Assembly: GCF_014066305.1 (NCBI RefSeq)
Contig: NW_023501041.1
Location: 62,001-126,000 of the forward strand
Direction: 5' to 3'
Length of the DNA stretch: 64,000 bases
From: Letharia columbiana
Lineage: Eukaryota; Ascomycota; Lecanoromycetes; Lecanorales; Parmeliaceae
In this document: positions 24,081 to 37,310 of the stretch, piece after piece
Layout: every line of letters begins with the position of its first letter
How positions within the stretch are numbered: the first letter of the stretch is position 1
Notes under the pieces: generated by a model
The model's input: the letters and a program-made list of their open reading frames with translations, nothing else
Database searches by the model: none
Told to the model about the DNA's origin: nothing
Translations under genes and position numbers: made by a program

Positions 24081-26806
24081 TTAGCGCGCCTCTCTCCGTA
24101 TATATATATCTATATATCACATAGATTAAATTAATTTTATAATAATGGAAGTAGGTTAAAAACGCACAGCAAGCGATTAGAGTTCGATTTGACTTAGGGC
24201 TAGGGCTAAAATTCGATTTAACTTAGAAAAATCTAACTTTATAAATTTAATTTATAGGCCTTTACTTGTACTATAATATAGAGTTATTATATATATTATT
24301 AAGTTCTTAATATAATACTATCTATCTTTCTTCTAAAGCGATAGCGATTTATTTATTAATTATATTAAATATATAGCTAAAAAGAGAGTATATTATTAAA
24401 AAGTTAATAGCTATAATTAAAGAAGCTTATTACTTAAAAGATTATTTAAAAGAAAGTTTTTTATTTATATAAAGGCTAATCTAATTAGATTAAATAAGAA
24501 TTTAAAGAAAATAAATATCTTTAATATATTAAAAGAAATAGATCTTAGATTAAATCTTCTTTATATTTTTATTAACTTAATATTAATAAACTTATTAATT
24601 TTAAATCTAGATAATATATAAAGTTAAATCGTTATAGATAAATTATAGATATATTATCATCTAGAAGAACTCGAGAACTTCGATAAGAAGATCTTAAATA
24701 TTATTATATTATTCGTACGATATAAGAAAAAGCGTTTTATCTTTAGAAGATATATTATTAAATCTAATTTAAGTTATATTAAAGTATAATTTATAAATAT
24801 TATTAAAAAAGAGTTAATTATAATCTTTATTTTTATTATTAATTTATAAGATTTTATAGAAAGCGCTATTAATACTTCTAATACTTAATATAATAGATTA
24901 AAGACTTTAATAGAGAGTTTTCAAACTATTAGTCGTAATATTAAAGTGCTTTAATAATAAAATAAATAATTTAATTAGAATATCGCTTATACTAAGATAA
25001 AGATATTAATAATTATTATTTAACTAAGTAATAATAATAATTAATTATTTTATAAGCGAGAAATTAATAATAGACTTCGAGGTTTACGTAATAGATATCG
25101 CATTAATACTACGGAACTTATTAAAGAAAATAAGAAACTTAAGTAAGACTTAAAGCGTAAAGAGTAATAGCTAAAGAAGTAATAACTTTATATATTAGCT
25201 AATTTAGAAAACTTCGATAAAAAAGATATAGAGATTATATTTATACCTCGTTAGTCGAGTATTCTTATTAATAGTATCTATCGAAATTTACGCTATACTC
25301 CTATTATAAATCGCGTAAAGAATATAGAATTAAATAAACGATATTTCGATATCTCGAATTTTTATAATATTAATAATTAAGATAAGTAGAATAGTTAACG
25401 TTAATATCTTAAAGCGAAATTTAAATAAAGCGTTATAATCTTCTTTATTAAATTTAAGAAAATCGATTATATATAAAATTATTATAAGTTTATTATATAT
25501 AACGTTATTAAAATAAGAGTAGATAAAGATATTTTAGATCTATATTAAATTATTTAAGAAATAATTAACGAATTAAATAATATATTCGAAATATATAATA
25601 AAATTATTAAATTAAATATTAAGATATTTAAATTTAAATTTAATATAGAAGTAATAGATAAGAAGAAATTATTTAAGAACTTCTATATACGATTCTCTAT
25701 AGCTATTACTCTCTTAAAATTTATTAATATTTATAAGATATTTAATCTAAAACGACTAATCTCTATATATTTAAAATATTAAATTTTAAAATACTATTTT
25801 AATACTTTTCGAAATTTAATTATTTTTCTATAAGTATTAAATATAAATTTTTAGATTATTAATAATATATTAGATTTAAAGAATAAGAAAAAGATTAATA
25901 AAATTAATAAGAACTCTATCTTCTTAAATAATTAACGTAATACTTCTTTTACTAAAAGAAATAATAATATTATTATCGAAAATTTCAATATATAAAAATA
26001 TAAATATTCTAAACTATTAATAAATAGAATTCGAAAAAAAGATAGATATTTTAAATATCTAAAAATTAGATATCGTTCTAGCGATAATAATATTTTATAT
26101 AAAAATATAAATCTATTAATAAAAGAATAGATTGATATAATTTTAAAAGCTATTAATATAGAGAAGAATATCTTTATTAAATTATTATAAGAATTAAAAA
26201 ACTAAATATTTTTAGCTAAGTCGTCGTTAGAGATTTAAAAGTTTTATATATAAGAATTAAAGAGTTAGAAATAAAAAGAATACTCGCTTTCATCTCTCTA
26301 TTCGCGTATATTATCGCTATTAAAGCCTCTTTATAGAATAAATACTAATTAAACTTTTATAGAAAAATTATTACGTTAATAGAATAGATTAAGATTAATT
26401 ATCTCTTAAATATCGAAATCTTAATATTAAATTTTATAAATATATTTTTTATTAAAATAAATAAGCTATTTAAAATAGTATTAATATAACTTTATAAATT
26501 ATAACTAGTCGATAATAAATCTATCTCTATTCTTAATATTATATATATAATCTTAATAAAACTTATCTTAGAAAATTATATAGAAGAACTTTAATACTTA
26601 ATTATCTTACTAAAACAATTTAATATTATTTTAGAAATATTATAATTAGAATAATATAACTCTTATATATTTTTTAAATCTAGAATTATTATATTTAATT
26701 TAGATTATTATATAATAAACTCGTTATTATTTAAAGTAATAATAAGTTTTTAAAAAAGAATTTAAATTATATAGTAAAAATTATCAGTATATATAATAGA
26801 ATAAGG

Positions 26807-27138
26807 TAGGGCTGAACTAGAAAACCTTGAATTTGTATGTGCAGCCAATCATCAATTCGTCAGGTCTACGCTTTTTGGTTAGACACCGCGGGTAAACAAA
26901 TTAGCGTCCGCAACCATAAAAAAATAGGTGTACATTATTAACATATAGAAAAACTTTTTTTGTTTTCTATTAACTTTTTGAGATTTTAAATCTTCAATTT
27001 TGAAGCGCAGTTTGTGCTTTCCGAATTTTTAAGAATTTTGAAATTTGGTCTTATAATTATTAAAGCGCAAGGAATTCAAATATCGCTCACCAAAGTTCGC
27101 TCACCAAAGATCGCTCACCTACTTACTCGATAGCCCTA
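26807..27138. mobile_element. MITE-like insertion within the Gypsy fossil, not RIP-mutated
   Basis: A 332-bp island of ordinary composition, rich in CpA and TpG, sits inside RIP-mutated Gypsy sequence. It begins TAGGGCT and ends AGCCCTA, that is, short inverted GGGCT/AGCCC termini bordered by TA, as expected for Tc1/mariner-type insertions. Near the right end the motif cgctcacc occurs three times at a 14-15-bp period, which may be subterminal transposase-binding repeats. There is no ORF of useful length, so it would be non-autonomous. Its intact state implies it arrived after the host element was mutated. Confidence 0.6.
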
Positions 27139-30100
27139 ATTAAAAAAATGATTATGAATTTAATTCATAGGCCTTTACTCGTATTTAAAAAAAAGAATAT
27201 AGTAAAGATCTTCGCTTATATCTTTATTAAGATAATTAAAAAATTAAAAAATTAAGTTATTATTATATAGTTCTAAAACTTTAAATAATTTTTTAATTTT
27301 ATTAATAAAAAAGCGAAGTTTATTACTAACGTCGCTACTATTATAATAAAAGATTATAAAAAATTCTTTTATAAGCTAAAAAAGAAACCTCTAATTATAA
27401 AATAGCTATAAAAATAAGTTTTTATAATATATTATAAATAATTAGATATTTAAAATCTTATTAAAACTAATAAACTTTCTTCTTATTACTTTATTAATTA
27501 TAAAATATATCTTAAAAAAGAAGTTATTTTATTATTAAAAAGAGTTTATAAGCTCTTTAAAGATTAGATATTAATTATAAAGAAATATATTAATAAGATA
27601 TTAGAAAAAGACTATATTAGATTAAGTACTTCTCTCTATATAATATTTATTCTAATTATAAAGAAATTTAATAAAGAACTTAGACTATATATAAACTATA
27701 AAGCTCTTAATATACTTACTATTTTTAATTAAAATACTCTCTTATTAATTAAAAAGATCTTTATTAAATTATACGCGATAAGAATATATAATAAATTCGA
27801 TATTATAACTACTTTTAACGAAATTAAAGTAAAAAAGAATTATAAGAAAAAAATCGTATTTCTTACTCGATATAGCTTATTCGAATATATAATAATATCT
27901 TTTAAATTATATAATACTCTTATTACTTTTTAAATATTTATTAATAATATCTTATATAAATATTTAAATATATTCTATATTATCTATTTAGATAATATTT
28001 TTATTTATAATAATATTAAAGATAAATATATTTAATATATAAAAAAGATATTAAAGAAACTTTAATAAGCTAGCCTCTATCTTAATATTAATAAATATAA
28101 CTTTTATATTATTAAAGTTAAATATCTAGAATTAATTATTATAATAAAAGAAGTAAAAATAAATATAAAGAAAATTAAAGTTATTATTTAATAGAAGAAA
28201 CTTAGATATATTAAAGATATATAAGTATTTCTAGAATTTACTAATTTCTATTAAAAGTTTATTACGAGATACTCTAAAATCGTTATATCTCTAACGAATT
28301 TTACTTATATTTAATAAAAGAAAGATTTTATCTATTTATAGACCTAAAAGTATTCTAAATAACTTACTTTTAAAATACTTAAAAAAGTTTTTACTACTAT
28401 TTCTATATTTATTTATTTTAATTTAAATAAAAAGACTTAGCTAGAAATAAACGCGTTTAATTTTATAGTTATTAATATTCTATTATAAAAAAATAAAAAT
28501 AAAATATTTAGATTTATAATATTTCTCTTTAAAAAGATATTCTCTATAAAGTGTAATTATAATATTTATAATAAGAAACTTATAGTTATAATATAAGTTT
28601 TTAAAAAATAATATTCTAAACTAGCTAATACTCTTATCGAGAACTTTATTAAAGTTATTTTAAATTATAAGAATTTATAATACTTTATATTTTTTAAATA
28701 ATTTAACTCCTATTAAGTAAGATAGACGAAGTTTCTTTTCGAATTTAACTTTTATATTATTTATCGCTCGAGGAAATAAAATATTAAATTTAATAGTCTT
28801 ACTCGACGAGTAAAAGATTTATTTAAAAATAAGAATAATAGTTATATTTATTATTAATATCGTATAATTTTTAAAGATAATAATCTTAACGAAGATATTA
28901 AGAACGTTATATATCTTATTATTATATTACTAGATAATATAAAAGAAAATATTATCTCTTTAATTATAATATTATATAAATTTAGTAAATAGAATAATAT
29001 TAATAATAAGAAGTCTAATAAAGAATTATTATTAGAGATCTCGATAGAGATTTCTTAAGAGAAGTTCTTAGAAGAATTAAGAGAAATCTCTATTATTAAT
29101 ACTTCTAAATTATTATATTAAATAAAAAATACTTATAATTATAATAATATCGCTTAAAGAATTATTTAGTTAAAGATATTTAGATAGAGAAAGTTATTAT
29201 TTAAAATAATTAAGATTTAAGAATAATCTTAAGCTAAAATTAAATAATTATTATCTTTATAATAGATTATTATATATTAATAATAAACTATATATATCGA
29301 ATATTCTCGAATTATAAATTAAAATTATTAGAGATATTTATAATTCTTTATTTAAAGATTACGCTAATAGATTATTAATCTATAATAAAGTAAATAAACT
29401 TTATTATTAATTAAGAATAATAAATTTTATTACCCGCTATATTAAGAGCTATTATATTTATAAAAGATCTAAAACTTATAGAAAAAGTAAGTAAGATCTA
29501 CTTAAATTTCTTTTTATTTTTAAATAATATTAATAAGATATTTTTATTAATTTTATTATATTATTATCTATTTATCTTAGATATAAACGCTTCTATTAAT
29601 ATATTATAATAATTATAAATAGACTTAATAAGAAGAAGAAATTTATTCTTTTAAACTTCTTAAAAGTGAAGATAATAATTTAAGTTTTTATCGAATTTAT
29701 ATAGCGAGAGAAAGAATATCTATTTATTATTATCTTCGATTAAGATATCTAATTTATAATATATTTCTAAAGAAGACTATATAAAAGAATTAGAATTAAA
29801 TTTAAACTCTTTATTATATTTTATTTAAAAATTAATAAATAGATAGAGAACGCTAACGCTATTCTAAAATAATATCTTAGAATTTATATTAATTATAATT
29901 AAGATAATTAGATAAATTTATTATTAATAGTAGAATTCGAAGCTAATTTCGATAAGAACATCTTATTAAATATATTATTATTTCTTTTTATTAAAGAATA
30001 TATTCCCCGCTTAAGAATAGAATCTTTAATCTTTTAAGATTAATTCGCTAATTAAAGAGCGAAGAGAGATATTAAATTAATTAATAGATTTATTAAGAAG

Positions 30101-30466
30101 ATAAATATTATAAAAAATTATTTAAGAAGTTAGCTTAAATAATTATAAGCTTTATAAAAGAAATAAGCTAATTATTATTAATTTTCGATATTAAAATTTA
30201 GAGTTAAAGATATAGTTATACTTAATAGAAGAAATATTAAAACTATATATTCTAATAAATTACTAAATTATAAAAATTTCGGATTATTTAAAATTATTAA
30301 AGCTTTAAATAATTTCGCTTACGAGTTAAAACTCTTAATTTCTATAAATAATATTTACTTTATCTTTTATCTATAGCTATTATATCTCGATAATAATAAC
30401 TTATTATTAAAATAAATTAAGTCTTCTCTATTATCTATCGATATTAATAAAAAAGATAAAATTTAT

Positions 30467-30690
30467 AATATTTACTAGTCGAAAAGATATAATATATTTT
30501 ATAAGATATTCTATACTAAGTAATATTATATCGTATTCGAATATAATATAAATAGAGTCGAATATCATTTTATTTTTCTAATATGAATTCGAAATCTTAA
30601 CGAGATATCTTACGATATAATATATATATAATATAATATTATAAAATAATATATATATAAAATATTTCGTTAAGATTTCTATATTTAGAA
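30467..30690. repeat. Left arm of a distant inverted repeat pair (LTR-like)
   Basis: About 224 bp that reappear as the reverse complement at 43,632-43,855. It begins aatatttactagtcgaaaag and lies directly after the readable Gypsy integrase, so it may be a 3' LTR. A partial direct copy follows at about 30,790-30,970. Confidence 0.6.
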
Positions 30691-31324
30691 GTATAAGTAG
30701 TTATTCTAGTTATTATTCTAGCTAATTATAGCTACTATTATTATAATTAAAATAATATAAAATATTAATTTATTATATTATACTCTAATATAATATAAGT
30801 TATTAAGATTTATATTATTTTATATCTAATATAATATAGAATTTTAGCGAAATATTCTATAATATAATATATCTATAATATTATATTATAGAATAATATA
30901 TATATAAGATATTTTAATTAAAATTTCTATATTTAGAAGTAATTATTCTAATTATTATTCTAGTTAATAATTATGCTAAATTAATAAAATATAGAATTAA
31001 ATATAATTATATTTTATTACTTTATATATATAAAAGAAAGCGAGTTATATCTATTAGTAATAAGAAAAGCTTATCTTTTCTTAATACTAGTTATATAAAA
31101 TCCGTTAACACTTTATAATTAAAGCTATCGACGATAATTTTATACGTCTATTACGTATTTTCGATATCGCTATTTAATATAAAATTATATATATTATAAT
31201 TATAGCTTTCTTACTAAATCGCTAATTTAGAAAAATTAATATATCTCTTAATATTCTCTTAAAAGTATTATAGCTTAATATAATAAACTATATTTCTTTA
31301 AGTTATTTTCTTACGATATATAAA

Positions 31325-33406
31325 AAAAGATTAGATATAAAAAGTATATAAAAGTATATTTAATAATTTTAGAATAAATTAGCGATATTTATAATAATAA
31401 TTAGAATTAAAAATTAGATATATTTAAATAAGAGATAGCTTTATATTACTTATATAATAGCGATAATAATAATTAAAATTAAAATATTAATTTAAATAGC
31501 GTAGCTTTTATAGTAAGCTTTTTATTATTATACGCTAGATTAATTATATATAAATAAAGATTTATAATTTTATCTTTTAAACGTAATTGCGTTTAATATT
31601 TTAAGATTTTTATAATAGCTTAATACTTATTAACTAACGCGTTAATATTATTATATCTAAGCTATAATAGCGCTTATTATTAAATTCTATATTATACTCT
31701 TAAATAATTTAAAAGATAGAATTTATTTAATTATTAACGCGTATAATAAGATTATTTTTAATATTTATATTTTATTTTATTTAATTTTAATATTATTTAT
31801 TTTCTTTTAATTCGAGCTTTTATCTTTATTCGCGTATATAATAATTCGCGTAATAAGTAAAACTCTAGACTTCTTCGTAATTACGCTTATATACTTTTCT
31901 TATATAATATTATTAAAATATAAGTTTATTAGAATAATAATTAGAACTAGAAATTATTTATTATTTATTTATTATATCTTATTTAATTTATTTAAGAGTT
32001 TACTTTTATTATAATAATAATATATTAATATATTTAATTTTATACTTTTTAATAATTATAGCATAATTAATAGCTAAGATATCGATTTTCTTTATTTTCT
32101 TAATTAGTTTCTTCTTAAATATAAATATATTTATTCGCTATCGCGATTTTTTAATATTTTTATTTTAATTAAGTTTATTCTTCGCTTTTTATTTTAATTA
32201 AGAATTTAATTATTATTTAATTAATTTATATTAAGACTCTTTAATATCGCTATTATTATTAATATTTAATATTTATTATAATAAATTATTAGACTTAATC
32301 TCTTCTACTTTAATTATTATAAAAAGATAAATTAATAGATATATATAAAAAAATTAAAGGACTTATATAAATATCTACGAATATTAAACTATTCTTAATT
32401 TTAATTAAAGCTTATTTTATTAAAAAGTATATTAATTCTAATAAGTATCGATATTAAAAATAAAGAGAATATATATTACGCGCTATTTTAAATATATTAT
32501 TATAAAGTTTAATTTAAAGAATAATTATTTCTATAAAAATAATAAGACTTAAAGATAAGAAAGTAAGAATAAAATACGCGAAAATTTTAATAAGTTATAA
32601 TAGTTTAATATTAATTAAATTAAATAAAAATAATTACTTATTAACTCGCTTTTTTAAATCTTTTATTTTTTAATCTATATAAATTATAATAATAATTATA
32701 ATTATTATAAAAATAGTTAAGATTATATTAGATAATAGCGCTTAATAAACGTAATTCGCTTAAACTTAAATCTTTAAAATTAAAAAGAAAATATTTTATT
32801 AATATTTAATTTAAGCTAGATAATTTAAAGTAATTTAAAAATTTAATACGCGCGATAGATATCTAAGCTTTTCTTCCTCTCTTCTTCTTCTTTAAAATTT
32901 TTTTTTTTATATTAATCTTTCTTATTATTAGATTATCTTCTTTATATATTAAACTTTTATTTAAATAACTTAATATTATTATAATAATATTAAAAATATA
33001 ACGTAGTTATTAAGTTATATATTTATTCTTTATTTTTTAATAACTTTAAATTAATATATAGATAAATTACGCGAAGAGCTTAATTTATATATACTTAATT
33101 TATTATTAATAACTTTTTAAAAAAGTTAATATTATTTTAAAGTACTAGATATAGCGTTAGAGTAAAGAGTTTATTAAATATTATCGCCGCTTTTATCGCT
33201 ATCGCTATCGCTTTAATAGATATTATCTCTATTTTAATAGATATCGCCTTTATTTTAATAATATTAAAATATTAATAAAAACTAGATAGTATATTTTTCT
33301 AATTATTATTATATTTATTATATATAATTAACGCGAGCTATAACTTAAGCTTTACGCGAGATTTATCGCTATTAAAAATTAACTAATTTTATAATTTCGA
33401 AGCTTC
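31325..33406. repeat. 2.08-kb direct repeat, copy 1
   Basis: This segment aligns collinearly with 33,893-37,310 once the nested 1.3-kb element in copy 2 is removed, leaving about 2,080 bp in each. The copies differ mainly by C/T and G/A changes, typical of independent RIP. No protein could be read on either strand, so the element class is unknown. Confidence 0.7.
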
Positions 33407-33892
33407 TCTTTTAATATTTAATTTATTAAATTATACTTAATTAGAATTTATTAAAATACTATTATATTTAAAGATTTATTTTTAAAGTATTATATAAGAT
33501 AATAGAAGTTTTTCTAATTCGTTAATTTAAGAGTAAATCTTTTATTATTACACTTTATAATTAGCTCTAATAATCTCTATTTAAATAAATATTTATCTTT
33601 ATATAATATATAAAAAGCGAGTTATATTATAGAAAAAGAATTTAAATCTTATAATTATCTTAATTAAGTCGTTTAAATTAAAAATAAGAGTATATTTATC
33701 TTTATATAATTTAATTATTAAACTAATTAATTATTATAAATATAATTATAAAATATAATTATATATTATTAATTACTCGAGTAATTATAAAAAGTATAAA
33801 AGAAATAAAATTATATAATTAAATACTTATAAACTTTTCTCTTTTAAGTATTTATTTTAATTTAGAGTTTAATTACTATCTAATTAAAAAAA

Positions 33893-36800
33893 AAAAAATA
33901 TATAAAAAATATATAAAAGTATATTTAATAATTTTAGAATAGATTAATAATATCTATAATAATAATTAAAATTAAGAATTAAATATACTCGAATAAAAGA
34001 TAGCTTTATATTACTTATATAATAGTAAGAGTAGTAATTAAAATTAAAGTATTAATTTAAATAGTATAGCTTTCGTAATAGACTTTTTATTATTATATAT
34101 TAAATTAATTATATATTAATAAAGATTTATAATTTTATCTTTTAAATATAATTATATTTAATATTTTAAGATTTCTATAATAGCTTAATACTTATTAATT
34201 AACGCGTTAATACTTTTATATTTAAACTACGATAGAGCTTATTATTAAATTCTATATTACGCTTTTAAGTAATTTAAAAAATAAAATCTATTTAATTATT
34301 AGCGTATATAGTAAAATTATTTTTAAAACTTATATCTTATTTAGCTTTCGATATTATTTATTTTCTTTTAATCTAAGCTTTTATTTTTATTTATATATAT
34401 AATAATTCGCGTAATAAGCGAAATTCTAAACTTCTTCGTAATTACGCTTATATATTTTTTTATATAATATTATTAAAATATAAATCTATTAGAATAATAA
34501 TTAGAATTAAAAATTACTTATTATTTATCTATTATATTTTATCTAATCTTTTTAAAAGCTTATTTTTATTTTAATTATAATATATTAATCTATTTAATTT
34601 TATACTTATTATAAACTATAGTATAGTTAATAGCTAAAATATTAACTTTCTTTACTTTCTTAATTAATTTCTTCTTAAATATAAATATATTTATTCGCTA
34701 TCGCGATTTCTTAATATTTTTATTTTTATTAAATTTATTCTTTATTTTTTATTTTAGTTAAGAATTTAATCGCTATCTAATTAATCTATATTAAAACTTT
34801 TTAATATCGTTATTATTATTAATATTTAATATTTATTATAATAAATTATTAAACTTAATATCTTTTACTTTAATCGCTATAAAAAGATAAATTAATAAAT
34901 ATATATAAAGAAATTAAAGGATTTATACGAATATTTATAAATATTAAACTATACTTAATTTTAATTAATACTTATTTTATTAAAAAGTATATTAATTCTA
35001 ATAAGTATCGAAGTATTATAAGATATCTTAGAGATACTTATAGAGCTACTAGCGTAGACTTAATATCGTATATATCTATCTATAAACTATATAGATAATT
35101 AATATCTTTTATAATATATATATATATAAGTTAAATTATAATAATTTCTTAATAATTAATAGTAATATCTAATTCTACTTTATAGAATATTTAAACGTTT
35201 TTTTAAACGTTTACGTAAAGTTTATATTAATATCTAATAGTATAACGCTTTAAGCCGAATCTTTAATATACTCGCGTTATCGAGTATCTTTTAATAAAAC
35301 TTACGCTTATATCGATTCTTTTAATAGGTCTATCGATATCGATATTATAAACTTATACGCTAAGAGACTCGCCTTATTTACGTTATGATTATACGTATAT
35401 TTAAGTACCTCTATTATAGCTAAAGCTAACTTTTTATCGAGACTTTAATTCTACTTTTTCATCTTCGAATCTAATTATATACTTACTATACGGTCTTAAT
35501 TCTTATAACTAGAATAGTAATAATCTATTTAATTTTCACGCTACTCGATTATCGAAGTATTTATTTATACGTATAATATAGTAGAAAAAGAAGTATCGAA
35601 ATTAGAAGACTCGACGCTAGCAATATAAAAGAAGGTCTCTATAAGTCGTTTAGTAAGCTACTTTACCAGCTTATTAATTTACTTAATTAGCTACTTAGCT
35701 AGAGTACTTAGTTAAATAAGAGAAGAAGTTACTATAATAGATAAATACGAAGAATACTACGGAGAAATTAAGCGATAATAAGATTATTATTATTAAGAAT
35801 ACGACTTAGCTCTCTATAATTCCACGTTATATACTCTCTACGATTTCACGTGAAATTACTACTTAGTAAGCGGAGAATAATACTATAATTTAATCTATTA
35901 TCTCTATTATATTAATATAATATATTACTATAATAAGTATATAAGAGAAGAATTTACTACGTCGATTATAGTTAATTAGATCTCTATAGAAGAATATTAA
36001 ACGATATATATTTAGACGAATTAAAATCGTTCGATATCTTACTCTAATAGTTATTTCGAAAGATTTTACTACGATAGAAGAACTTATAAAATTTATACTA
36101 CTAATTAATCTAATATCTCTATTTCTTTCCAGCGTTTAAAAAATCATATATATATACTTCTTATTATAAGGATATGGCATTTCTCTATTTTTTATAGATA
36201 ATTATTATAAGATATCTTAGAAATACTTATAGAGCTACTAGCGTAGGCTTAATATCGTATATATCTATTTATAGATTATATAGATAATTAATATCTTTTA
36301 TAATATATATATATATGAGTTAAATTATAATAATTTCTTAAGTATCGAAGTTAGAAATAAAGAGAATATATATTATATACTATTTTAATTATAGAGTTTA
36401 AATTAAAAGAATAATTATTTATATAAAGAAAAGAAAATAAAAACGAAATATATGAAAATTTTAATAAGTTATAATATTTTTTTTTAATTAAATTAGATAA
36501 AGATAATTATTTATTAACTCGCTTTTTTAGATATCTTATCTTTTAATCTATATAGATTATAATAATAATTATAAATATTATAAAAGTAGATAAGATTATA
36601 TTAAATAATAGCGCTTAATAAATATAATTCGCTTAAATTTAAATCTTTAAAATTAAAGAGAAAGTGTATTATTTATTAATACTTAAATTAAGCTAGATAA
36701 TATAAAATAATTTAAATATTTAATATACGCGATAAATATATAAGCTTTTTCTTTTCTCTAAGACTTTTTTTTTATATTAATTCTTCTTATTCTAAGACTA

Positions 36801-37310
36801 TCTTCTCTATATCTTAAATTTCTATTTAAGTAATTTAATATTATTATAATAATATTTAAAATATAATATAGACGTTAAGCTATATATTTATTTTTTATCT
36901 ATTAATAACTTTAAATTAATACGTAAATAGACTATATAAAGAGCTTAATTTATATATATTTAATTTATTATTAATAGCTCTTTAAAAAAGCTAATATTAT
37001 TTTAGATTACGCGTAATAATAATCTATTTAAAAGCGTTATAATAGAGTATTTATTAGATATTACTACTATTTTAATAAATATCGTTATTACTTTAATAGA
37101 TATCGTTATCGCTTTAATAAATACCGTTACCGCTTTAATAGATATCGCTTTTACTTTAATAATATTAAAATATTAATAAAAATTAGATAGTATATTCTTC
37201 TAGTTATTATTATTTTTATTATATATAATTAACGTAAGCTATAACTTAAGCTTTACGCGAGATTTATCGCTATTAAATTTTAATTAATTTTATAATTTTA
37301 AAGCTTCTCT
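33893..37310. repeat. 2.08-kb direct repeat, copy 2, interrupted by a nested element
   Basis: Second copy of the repeat at 31,325-33,406, about 490 bp downstream of it and in the same orientation. It is split by the element at 35,014-36,340. Copy 1 shows the uninterrupted target around aataagtatcga, which confirms the insertion. Confidence 0.7.
35014..36340. mobile_element. Miniature LTR element nested in the 2.08-kb repeat
   Basis: Two nearly identical 138-bp direct repeats, 35,014-35,151 and 36,203-36,340, bound about 1.05 kb of internal sequence. They start tattataagatatctta and end aatttctta; allowing for RIP, the ancestral ends would be TG...CA, as in LTRs. The 10-bp sequence agtatcgaag lies immediately outside both ends (35,004-35,013 and 36,341-36,350). 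The internal part matches the 22.4-24.1 kb array and has no RT or integrase, so this is a non-autonomous or deleted LTR element. A 10-bp duplication is longer than the 4-6 bp usual for LTR elements. Confidence 0.72.

Larger units (their letters stand above)
24300..30700 (+). mobile_element. RIP-mutated Ty3/Gypsy LTR retrotransposon (Gag-Pol remnant)
   Basis: Reading the + strand through the RIP transitions reveals a Gag-Pol order. Gag, about 25,440-26,100, ends in a degraded zinc-knuckle-like region (FKYLKIRYRS where C-x2-C is expected). Reverse transcriptase, about 27,560-28,250, has ELRLYINYKALN, YNKFDIITTFNEI and the active-site equivalent YLDNIFIYN, in which the second Asp of YLDD is mutated. 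RNase H-like sequence lies at about 28,380-28,800. Integrase, about 29,480-30,050, reads ENANAILK and IVEFEANFDKN. Stop codons occur throughout, almost all explained by CpA to TpA change. It is an inactive fossil, interrupted at 26,807-27,138 by a younger insertion. I could not delimit matching LTRs at both ends. Confidence 0.8.

Noticed and set aside
24181..24215. Telomere-like TTAGGG copies (ttagggctagggct).
   Set aside because: Only two imperfect copies with an extra base, inside transposon sequence; more likely linked to the MITE terminal motif than to a telomere.
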